From NCBI GenBank assembly GCA_003225295.1, contig QHYZ01000039.1, positions 1 to 32,322 of the forward strand: a stretch of 32,322 nucleotides of DNA, written 5' to 3'. This DNA is from Acidobacteriota bacterium (GTDB lineage: Bacteria; Acidobacteriota; Terriglobia; Acidiferrales; UBA7541). The position numbers were made by a program, and so were the translations under genes. Shown here one piece after another: positions 23,860 through 30,527 of this stretch. Under the pieces are notes generated by a model that worked only from the letters and a program-made list of their open reading frames with translations, was not told the origin of the DNA and searched no databases. How positions within the stretch are numbered: the first letter of the stretch is position 1; the number at the start of each line of letters is the position of its first letter.

Positions 23860-24594
23860 TCATAGCTCTGAATCTGAACGATTGTCGTCCGTTGCTTGAC
23901 CGGTCTGCGCAGAATTTTGATACAGATTGTAGTCGCCAAATTCTTCTGTCCTCATATCGTCCTCGTTGACTCCCGAGGAATTGAGCATGTTGGTGATCGC
24001 ATTGACCATTCGCGACGGGCCTGCAATGTAGTAGATAGGTCCATTGAGCCCGAGTAGATGACGCGTGAGCATCTCGCGATTAACGTGACTTTTTTCGTAA
24101 GGCCGAGCCAGAGCTTTATGCCTAGTGATCGTTGGAACGAAGGTGAAATTAGGATTTTGCACGGTCATGCTTTCAAGGTCTTCGATGAACGCGGCATCGT
24201 CCGTTTCCCTGTTTGAATAAAACAAATACAGCTTGTGTGGCAGACGCTCCTGGGTGGCCCACTGAAGGATGCTGCGAATCGGCGTAATCCCGATGCCACC
24301 CGCGATAAACACCGCAGGTCGGGTGATGTCTGTATGCAGCGTGAATGATCCCCGGGGACGGCTCACGATGAACTTCGTGCCAAGAGCGGCGGCCTTCAAC
24401 GCGTTCTTGAAGGCAGTCTGCCGCATGCGCATCGCAATCATGATTGGCTCTTTGTCATGAGGAGAGCTCGCGAGCGAAAAGGTCCGGGAATTGTCGCTTT
24501 CACTGCCCATGCACGGCCGCGGGAAGACAAAGTCGGCATGTTGCCCAGCCCGGAATTCGTAACGACGACCATTTGTGTCAAACCAGAACGCCAT
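23860..24594 (-). CDS. FNR-like FAD/NAD(P) oxidoreductase, N-terminus affected by a frameshift
   Basis: A ferredoxin-NADP reductase-type flavoprotein of about 244 residues. FAD part: GQHADFVFPRP, SRTFSLASSPHDKEP (RxxS flavin motif). NAD(P) part: VFIAGGIGITPIRSIL, KLYLFYSNRETDDAAF, and IYYIAGPSRMV at the end, with a C-terminal EEFGDY. The family usually starts about 18 residues earlier: an ATG at 24649 encodes MAEYEMALMDRQRIA, which fits, but one extra base near 24607 puts it out of frame. Translation may now begin at ATG 24594 after AGGAG, giving a protein lacking its first strand. It is probably in an operon with the VWFA gene. Confidence 0.82.
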   Translation of the reverse strand: MAFWFDTNGRRYEFRAGQHADFVFPRPCMGSESDNSRTFSLASSPHDKEPIMIAMRMRQTAFKNALKAAALGTKFIVSRPRGSFTLHTDITRPAVFIAGGIGITPIRSILQWATQERLPHKLYLFYSNRETDDAAFIEDLESMTVQNPNFTFVPTITRHKALARPYEKSHVNREMLTRHLLGLNGPIYYIAGPSRMVNAITNMLNSSGVNEDDMRTEEFGDYNLYQNSAQTGQATDDNRSDSEL

Positions 24595-24649
24595 CGTGTC
24601 TCCTAGCAATTCTTTGCCGATCCATCAGTGCCATCTCATATTCAGCCAT

Positions 24650-24997
24650 GAGTCGTCCTCGGTCTGAGTTTTGCCAGGGCCCCTTATGGGCGCCGTCGGC
24701 ATTTCAACTACATAGACCAAATTGATCACGATTTATTCCGCCCTTGTCTTCACGCAGCATTCGCTGAAAGTAACAAACCAGCGATCCACATCCAAAGATG
24801 CAATGCAAAGAAAAGGAGTGGAGAGAACTGAAGGAGACCCAACGTCGGAATCTCGGAAGAACCATCCCAAGGCGATGTGGCGGTCGGTATGTGAATTACA
24901 CGAACGCTTCCCATCGAATGGACCTTAAGGTCAGTCCATGATTGAATCCTGCGTCGACCACTAAATATTGCGAGGTCCACGGGAACCCGGACGGAGA
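24650..24997. other. Region with one doubtful minus-strand ORF
   Basis: A minus-strand frame at 24750-24980 (76 residues) ends in a hydrophobic helix, LLFFALHLWMWIAGLLL, and could be a short membrane protein, but no family or good ribosome site supports it. The rest holds nothing recognised. Confidence 0.3.
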
Positions 24998-25516
24998 CTA
25001 CCTACGGTGTTGCCCTTCGCGAATGGTTGGTGGGAAATCCCATACCTCTCCGGAAATTGTGAACTTCCCCAGAGGATGGGAATAACAGTGTTTGTGCGAA
25101 CTGCGCTCGACGTATATCGCCCCAAACCTGCTGGCACGTATCTCGTTCGTACCGAAGTGCGCAGATCTTAAGAGCACGCCTTGCACACCTGCGAAGACTT
25201 CTCCTTCATGCACCGCAGTCTGGTCTCCTGACAGACTGATTGCGAGCGGCTCACTCTGCAAGAACAGCGCCAGCCGCGAAGTACGGACGTCTAGTGACTT
25301 GGCCGATCCCGACGCGCTTGGAAGACTCTGTCGAGTGTTCTGCGAAGAACGCGACATTCTCGAACTGCCGGTATCTAACCGAATGAGCGTCGTCGGCGTG
25401 GATACCGTGAGTCGTCCCGGATTGGTCTTTGGTACTGATGACGTCCCCGATTGTGCCGGGCAAAGTTGAGCAAAGGCGCTCAACATGCAAAACAAGCAAA
25501 TTGGGACGATCTTCAA
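24998..25516 (-). CDS. Exported protein of unknown function
   Basis: A 172-residue frame starting with TTG and a clear signal peptide (MKIVPICLFCMLSAFAQLCP, cleavage near AQSG). It lies 24 nt after the DUF420-like gene on the same strand, consistent with an operon. The mature sequence (for example ALFLQSEPLAISLSGDQ, FAGVQGVLLRSAHFGTNEIR) is not one I recognise, and its Ser/Arg-rich middle part may reflect a frameshifted stretch. Confidence 0.45.
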   Translation of the reverse strand: MKIVPICLFCMLSAFAQLCPAQSGTSSVPKTNPGRLTVSTPTTLIRLDTGSSRMSRSSQNTRQSLPSASGSAKSLDVRTSRLALFLQSEPLAISLSGDQTAVHEGEVFAGVQGVLLRSAHFGTNEIRASRFGAIYVERSSHKHCYSHPLGKFTISGEVWDFPPTIREGQHRR

Positions 25517-25540
25517 TCTCGCTCCGCTGAACCACGCAAC

Positions 25541-26095
25541 CTATTTCCGAAACAAATGCGGCACGTGCCAGCGCGTGTATGTTGCTACTCCCAGTAACAG
25601 CACGACCCACCAGAGCACGAGGACGCTTCGCATCCACAGCTTGTATTTGGTGATTCGCAATTTTTCTGGCAAAACGCTCGTACCTGCTGACAGCAAGATG
25701 TACAGTCCCGCGATTTCAGTCATGGTTCCGAACGCGGCATGCGTCGTCGCCAGTGCGTAGTAGGCCTTCCCCAGCTTAGCCGGAACCCTGGGAAGCACAT
25801 GAACGCGGAATGAAGGAATCATCATCACTGCGACTACAGCGAGGTTCAGAACCACGATGGTGGATTGGCACCAGGCGTGTTGCCGAAAGCGCCCCTTGCG
25901 AGCAAGCCGAGCACCGACCAACAGACCTATCCCCATGACGATTTCGAGGACGAGAACAAGATCGGCAGTGCACGGAGCCGCGGTTTCAAAGAATGCTTTT
26001 CTCAACAAATTGTCACTACGCAGATTGCCGACTGCGCTCCATTCATGTTTAGGTAAGAATCTCGCGTGGCAGAGGGGCAGGATTAATTCCGGCAA
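25541..26095 (-). CDS. DUF420-like integral membrane protein
   Basis: A frame of up to 184 residues with at least four membrane helices: DLVLVLEIVMGIGLLVGARL, STIVVLNLAVVAVMMIPSFR, AYYALATTHAAFGTMTEIAG plus LYILLSAG, and MRSVLVLWWVVLLLGVATYT. The basic loop after helix 1 (RKGRFRQHAW), the His in helix 3 and the YKLWMR loop before the last helix resemble DUF420/YozB-type proteins, which are often found with respiratory cytochrome genes. The first 40 or so residues look uncoded and the real start may lie inside (for example a TTG before LRKAFFET). It belongs to the minus-strand redox cluster. Confidence 0.7.
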   Translation of the reverse strand: MPELILPLCHARFLPKHEWSAVGNLRSDNLLRKAFFETAAPCTADLVLVLEIVMGIGLLVGARLARKGRFRQHAWCQSTIVVLNLAVVAVMMIPSFRVHVLPRVPAKLGKAYYALATTHAAFGTMTEIAGLYILLSAGTSVLPEKLRITKYKLWMRSVLVLWWVVLLLGVATYTRWHVPHLFRK

Positions 26096-26214
26096 TTAAG
26101 AGGGAAGTGCAAGATCGCACGTCGGTGTCGGCCATTAACACTCCTCTGATCTGTCGCGGCGACAATACCCAAAGCCACAAACGTGATTGGAACACTGTAT
26201 TTCGACGTAACTCC

Positions 26215-26682
26215 TTAATACCCGTAGGAGCTCGTCGTGGAGTCGCTTCCGCCAACCACTGGGCATGCCGTAAATTCTCGCCACGACTCGCGCCCTTTTA
26301 ACAACGTGTTCGAATCCTTCCTCTTCAGCAGGATTACACTTTGCGTCTTTGCCGGGCCGCCGTTTTCTCCGGGCTCCGCAACACACACGTAGATTCCCGA
26401 GGATCTCTCGTCGAGAACCTTGATCGCCAACCTCTTCACCCCACCCGCCGCCTCGACGACGGCTTCGTTTTCGTCCACCGTCTGCGCCGTGAATCTGTAA
26501 TCCGCAAAAGTCTTCTTTCCTTTTTCCTTCTTCGGCCGGAACGTGGACGGCAGCGAAGTCAAGTCCAGCTTCTCGACCACGAAGGCCGCTACTTTTTCTT
26601 TGGGATACGCGGCCTTATTGCCAGCGACCCCCAGCGGCGCATATCACAGCGCCACAACCGCCAAAAAAACTTTAGTTTTCAT
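26215..26682 (-). pseudogene. Exported protein interrupted by UGA in the signal peptide
   Basis: ATG 26682 has an ideal AAGGAG site 7 nt upstream and starts MKTKVFLAVVAL, then a TGA (26646-26644), then in the same frame YAPLGVAGNKAAYPKEKVAA and the rest of the 121-residue frame (VEKLDLTSLPSTFRPKKEKG, KTFADYRFTAQTVDENEAVV, GIYVCVAEPGENGG, to GSDSTTSSYGY). The hydrophobic core and cleavage-like GVAG show that this was one exported protein of 155 residues whose Cys or Trp codon became UGA. Either the gene is inactive, or a short start downstream makes an unexported product, or there is a sequencing error. The family is unknown to me. Confidence 0.7.
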
Positions 26683-26758
26683 TTTGCCGCTCCTTGCCGC
26701 ATTAGATTGTCTTGTTGGAGGATCCACCGAGTCTGGTCCCGCGGGTTTCGGAACACTT

Positions 26759-27208
26759 CTATCCCGGTCCATTCACTCCACTGAGAAAGCCGCCGAGGTG
26801 TGCTGTCAGTGCGACGATAACTACGGCTGCAGCCTCGATCGGCAGGCGGTATCCGGGCATGACTCTTTCGTGGTTCCGTCGGGTTCTCATGTGGATGAAC
26901 CACACCATCCAGATCAGGACGCTTGACACGCATCCCATCACCAGATGCATCAAAAGGATGCCTTTCAGTTTTTGACCCTCGAGTTCCCACTGCCACGCGA
27001 GAATGCCGGTGCCTATCACGGGTATGGTGGCGATCGCCGCGACGAGCAAGTTGTAGTAGGCGGTCGCAGCCAGCAGGCGCTGCTTCTTCCATTGCGCAAG
27101 AAAATCAAAGAGCACGCCGATGATAAACAGCGCGATCGGGAAGTGGATCAGCACGACGTGTTGCGCATGCTTTGCGAAAACCACCGTTTTTATGTCGAAC
27201 GGATGCAA
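26759..27208 (-). CDS. DUF2231-family membrane protein
   Basis: A 149-residue integral membrane protein with four helices. HAQHVVLIHFPIALFIIGVL with its conserved HFPIAL, then AYYNLLVAAIATIPVIGTGI, KLKGILLMHLVMGCVSSVLI and EAAAVVIVALTAHLGGFLSG are diagnostic for DUF2231. The TTG start follows GAGGAG at 5 nt, and the cupredoxin stop is 13 nt upstream, so both are in one operon. Conserved His residues in the first, third and fourth helices could bind haem, as suggested for this family; that is inference. Confidence 0.88.
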   Translation of the reverse strand: MHPFDIKTVVFAKHAQHVVLIHFPIALFIIGVLFDFLAQWKKQRLLAATAYYNLLVAAIATIPVIGTGILAWQWELEGQKLKGILLMHLVMGCVSSVLIWMVWFIHMRTRRNHERVMPGYRLPIEAAAVVIVALTAHLGGFLSGVNGPG

Positions 27209-27221
27209 GGTTGCTCCTCGC

Positions 27222-27584
27222 TCACTGCACGATGACTTTGCCCGTCATCTTCGGATGAATCGAGCAGAAGTACGGATACGTTCCCGCTTTGCTGAAGGTG
27301 AAGGAGAACTTTTCGTCTGTGTCGAGCACTTTGGACTTGAACGTCTTCGAATCATCCGTGCTAACTACCGTGTGAGGGATATCGTCACGGTTGGTCCACG
27401 TAACCGTGGCCCCGACCGGCACCGTTAGTGTTACCGGTCCGAAGCTGAAGTTGTCGATCTTCACTTCCATCGTCGACGTCTTCTCCTGCGCACTTGCTAC
27501 AGAACCCTTCCGACCTGTGCCGAAACCTGCCGTTCCCAGCACCAGTGCTGCTGCTAGACTTGCAATGGACACACTTCTCCTCAT
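27222..27584 (-). CDS. Cupredoxin (plastocyanin/amicyanin-like) periplasmic copper protein
   Basis: A 120-residue secreted protein: signal peptide residues 1-32 (VASAQE cleavage-like), then a single cupredoxin domain. The type 1 copper ligands are all present: His71 in DIPHTVV, and Cys107, His110 and Met113 in YFCSIHPKM. VTLTVPVGATVTWTNRD is the typical strand before the first ligand. Such proteins carry single electrons in the periplasm. The AAGGAG site lies 8 nt before the ATG. Its neighbours (DUF2231, DUF420-like, flavin reductase) suggest a membrane electron-transfer module. Confidence 0.93.
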   Translation of the reverse strand: MRRSVSIASLAAALVLGTAGFGTGRKGSVASAQEKTSTMEVKIDNFSFGPVTLTVPVGATVTWTNRDDIPHTVVSTDDSKTFKSKVLDTDEKFSFTFSKAGTYPYFCSIHPKMTGKVIVQ

Positions 27585-27647
27585 GCTTTTTCTCCTTTTT
27601 TGTCTGTTTCAAGTTCGAATCGTTTTCTGAGTTTGGCTGCGTCTTGC

Positions 27648-28616
27648 TCACGCGAGCGAAGAATCCACCACAGCAAGCGCGTGCTGCCCTCGGATGTAAT
27701 TCACATCGGTGATCCCCAGGACGCTCCGGAGTTGCTCGGCGGGCACCTTCATCGGCCCAGGTGAATCCGCCTTACCCGGCTGCGGTTGCGGAAACGCCGT
27801 GGACGCCGCGGTATGAAAAGTCACATTTCCTTCGACCTTCTGCATGGTCTGGTGGATGTGGCCATTTAGTACCGTCACCGAACCGAATTTCTTCAAATAT
27901 GCCAGTGCCTGGTTGCTATCTTCGGTTCCCCAGCCCCACTCGGGGTACACGGACCACAGTGGGATGTGCGCAAACACAACAATCGGTGTGCTGTGCGTCA
28001 AATGTCTTACATCGTCTTCCAGCCACTCAAGCTGGTCGTGGCCCAGCGTTCCGAGCCCGCCGGCCTTCAAATTCATCACATTGATCAGCCCGATGAAGTG
28101 CACGCCCTTCTTGTCGAAGCTGTACCATCCCGCGCCCTTGCTGCCTTTGCCGTAGCGCTCCAGGAACTGTTTCCCATCGTCATTCAGCACATCGTGTTCA
28201 CCGGGTACGTAGAAGACATCCTTGGGCGTCGCGCTTTTCAAGATTTGGTCCACCGTATCAAACTCTTCGGGCTTCGAGAGGTGGCTGATGTCGCCCGTGT
28301 GCAGCATAAATTCTGGTGCGCCCGACAGGGCGTTGATCTTGTCCACGGCTGCTTTCAGGGTCCCCGCGACGTCCGGATTCGCTGGCTTGTTGAATCCCAT
28401 GTGGCTGTCGCTGATTTGCACGAAGCTAAGTTCGCCCATCATATCCGCCGTGCTAGTCTCCGAAATTCGGCTCAAGCTGTATGAGTTCAAAACCCCGCCT
28501 TTCATCACACAAAGGGCCCCCGTCCCTGCCCAGGCCATACACTTCAGAAATCCCCGCCGGTCGACTCCGTCGTGGTTGTGGTCGTGCAGGAGTTCATCTT
28601 TTTTCTTCTCGAACAT
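27648..28616 (-). CDS. Tat-exported calcineurin-like metallophosphoesterase
   Basis: A 322-residue protein with a twin-arginine signal (DRRGFLKCMAWAGTGALCVM; Arg20-Arg21), so exported folded with its metals. The metallophosphoesterase motifs are complete: QISDSH at about 67-72, HTGDIS at about 106-111, GEHD at about 139-142 (a variant of GNHD with Glu for Asn), FAHIPL, and NGHIHQ near 250. A strong AAGGAGG site precedes the ATG. It is the first gene of the minus-strand series, divergent from the ECF sigma gene. Substrate unknown; the Glu variant could change metal binding or activity. Confidence 0.92.
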   Translation of the reverse strand: MFEKKKDELLHDHNHDGVDRRGFLKCMAWAGTGALCVMKGGVLNSYSLSRISETSTADMMGELSFVQISDSHMGFNKPANPDVAGTLKAAVDKINALSGAPEFMLHTGDISHLSKPEEFDTVDQILKSATPKDVFYVPGEHDVLNDDGKQFLERYGKGSKGAGWYSFDKKGVHFIGLINVMNLKAGGLGTLGHDQLEWLEDDVRHLTHSTPIVVFAHIPLWSVYPEWGWGTEDSNQALAYLKKFGSVTVLNGHIHQTMQKVEGNVTFHTAASTAFPQPQPGKADSPGPMKVPAEQLRSVLGITDVNYIRGQHALAVVDSSLA

Positions 28617-28879
28617 GCTGGTCCTCCTTATTTACTATGGTTTTTGCCCCTTCTCTAAAATCTGCACGTGCGGTTGGGACTGGTGACGCGGGATGGGGGT
28701 GGTCCTCGCCGCCATTGAACGTGCTTGCGTCCATCCAGACTCAGGCAGCACCCGTCTTATTCCAAGTTCATCCGGGTTCATGTCTCTTTTCATGTTCGTC
28801 ACAACAGAGCCACCGTCGAGAATAGAATCGCCCTTCATCCGGTTCTCACCTATGAAGCTTCACTGATCAGGGGAAGTCT
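28617..28879. promoter_or_regulatory. Divergent control region between metallophosphoesterase and ECF sigma
   Basis: A 263-nt gap between two outward-facing starts must hold both promoters. TTCAT occurs three times at 28767, 28777 and 28789, spaced 10 and 12 nt (about one helix turn), which could be an operator or the sigma factor's own recognition region. No standard -35/-10 pair is clear. A small minus-strand frame here is judged spurious. Confidence 0.4.
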
Positions 28880-29419
28880 TTGAACGATTTGGATCACGAA
28901 GACTGGCTGCGCTTCGAACAGCTTGTGCTGCCCCATGTCGACAATGCTTTCAACCTCGCGCGCTGGTTGTTGCGCAGCCGCGCAGATGCCGAAGACGTCG
29001 CTCAGGAAGCCTTACTTCGCGTTTGCCGCTTCTTCCGCGGCTTTCAGGGTGGAGATGCGCGGGCCTGGCTGCTGCAGATCGTGGGCAACACGTGTTACTC
29101 CTGGCTGGAGAAAAATCCCCCGAGGGGACTGATGGTGGAATTCGACGAAGAACTGCACCCGCAACCCGTTGCCACCCCCGAATCCATCGCGATCGCCGAT
29201 GAAGGTCGGGAGCGCCTCAGCCGTGCCCTGGAAACTCTGCCGCCGCGTTTCCGCGAAGTCCTTGTCCTTCGAGAGCTTGAAGGCTGTTCCGACAAGGAGA
29301 TCGCTGCGATCACGTCGATTCCCGTTGGTACCGTCATGTCCTCGCTCTCCCGTGCCCAACGCCAGTTGTATTCCGCGCTGGCAAACTCCCCTCTCAAGGA
29401 GGCTGTCCGTGACGTGTGA
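28880..29419 (+). CDS. ECF-family RNA polymerase sigma factor
   Basis: A 179-residue extracytoplasmic-function sigma factor. Region 2 is at about 15-85 (VDNAFNLARWLLRSRADAED, VAQEALLRVCRFFRGF, ARAWLLQIVGNTCYSWL) and region 4 at about 115-170 (LETLPPRFREVLVLRELEGC, SDKEIAAITSIPVGTVMSSL, SRAQRQLYSAL). The TTG start follows AGGGGAAG closely; no better start is seen. The downstream anti-sigma gene overlaps its stop by 11 nt. By family rule it is held by that anti-sigma and should drive its own operon and probably the divergent redox cluster. Confidence 0.93.
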   Translation: MNDLDHEDWLRFEQLVLPHVDNAFNLARWLLRSRADAEDVAQEALLRVCRFFRGFQGGDARAWLLQIVGNTCYSWLEKNPPRGLMVEFDEELHPQPVATPESIAIADEGRERLSRALETLPPRFREVLVLRELEGCSDKEIAAITSIPVGTVMSSLSRAQRQLYSALANSPLKEAVRDV

Positions 29420-29990
29420 CTTTGCCGATTCCCTTCTTCAGTGCTATTTCGACGGCGAGCTGAGTGCTCTTAGCGCTGCTGAATTCGAGCGCCACCTCCA
29501 ACATTGCGTCGACTGCGCCGTTGAGCTCGTGGACCTGGACTTGCTAAGTGGGCGATTGCAGCTCGCGCAACTCTATGAGGCCGCGCCGGCCTCGCTCAGG
29601 AAAAAGATTCGCGCCGATCTTCGCTCCGTCGCGCCCACGACTGCTATCGCCCAGCCTCTCCTTTGGCACTGGCTGGCTGCGGCGGCCACACTGCTTCTTG
29701 TCGCAATCGCGGGATGGAGAGCGAGTCCCTTGCTTCGCACCGACGACTATCAAGCCGAACTTGCCGAGGAAATTGTCGATGCGCATGTGCACTCGCTGCA
29801 GCCAGGCCACCTGACTGGCATCAGTTCCAACGATGAACAGGCTGTAAAGGGATGGTTCAAGGGCAAACTCACATGTGCGCTCCCGGTGCGTGACTTCGCG
29901 GATAAAGGATTCGCGCTGCAGGGTGGGCGCCTTGACGTTGTGGAAGAACGCTCCGTGGCGGTGCTCGTCTATGCGCGCCCCGGACACTAG
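29409..29990 (+). CDS. Zinc-binding anti-sigma factor, C-terminus probably truncated
   Basis: A 193-residue protein starting at GTG 29409 (AAGGAGG 6 nt upstream), overlapping the sigma gene. The zinc anti-sigma motif H-x3-C-x2-C is at His29, Cys33, Cys36 (FERHLQHCVDCAVEL). One membrane helix follows (LLWHWLAAAATLLLVAIAGW, about residues 87-106), then a periplasmic part (VDAHVHSLQPGHLTGISSND, VKGWFKGKLTCALPVRDF). The family usually continues after the VLVYARR-H segment with a strand such as INLFVWP; here it ends at VYARPGH-stop, just where outer-membrane-protein sequence begins. Function as a membrane sensor is likely, but its sensing end may be damaged. Confidence 0.85.
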   Translation: MTCDFADSLLQCYFDGELSALSAAEFERHLQHCVDCAVELVDLDLLSGRLQLAQLYEAAPASLRKKIRADLRSVAPTTAIAQPLLWHWLAAAATLLLVAIAGWRASPLLRTDDYQAELAEEIVDAHVHSLQPGHLTGISSNDEQAVKGWFKGKLTCALPVRDFADKGFALQGGRLDVVEERSVAVLVYARPGH

Positions 29991-30340
29991 TGGGTCCGAA
30001 TATTCAAGCCTGCTTGAACGGAGCGCCGACTTGCGTTGCTACTCCGGCATCGAGTTTCCACTTCCTAATCCCCGCCAGTGGCCTGGGGAATGTTGGCCGA
30101 AACACCTTTATCTCGCCCGGCTTCCAGACCTACAACCTTACCGTTCAGCGTTCGTTCAAGATATCCGTGCACGACGTGCAGCGACAGCAACTTCTACTAC
30201 GCGGCGAATTCTTGAATGCCTTCAATCACCCGAATCTTGGAATTCCCAGCCTGAATCTTACCGGAGGCAACTTCTTGAACGAAGCGGGCACGATTAACGG
30301 CGGCCGGGAGATCCGCGTTCTGCTGCGCTACAGCTTCTAG
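29990..30340 (+). pseudogene. TonB-dependent receptor/OMP, C-terminal remnant
   Basis: 116 residues that match only the end of large acidobacterial carboxypeptidase-regulatory/TonB-type receptors: GNVGRNTFISPGFQTYNLTV, QLLLRGEFLNAFNHPNLGIP, NLTGGNFLNEAGTINGGREI and a final RYSF with the terminal Phe needed for outer-membrane insertion. There is no signal peptide, plug or barrel body, and the frame opens directly at the anti-sigma stop. It is a 3' fragment joined there by deletion or rearrangement. Confidence 0.8.
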
Positions 30341-30527
30341 CAGAACATGCGCGAGGGCTCGCCGCATAGCGCACCGGCTTTGCCGATCCAACGTTGCAGG
30401 ATGGCGGCATCCACTCTACATATCCATAAAACCATTGACAGCCCGCGAGGATGCTCCTAGAGTCTCGGCTGAGAATCGGGCTCGGGCAGCGACCAGGGCG
30501 AGTTTTTTGACCATAGGGGAGTTTGCA
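30341..30527. other. Gap between OMP remnant and GMC dehydrogenase
   Basis: 187 nt between convergent features. No terminator or gene was recognised. Confidence 0.35.

Noticed and set aside
28635-28838. 67-residue minus-strand frame in the divergent control region
   Set aside because: No ribosome site or homology; overlaps the region needed for two promoters.
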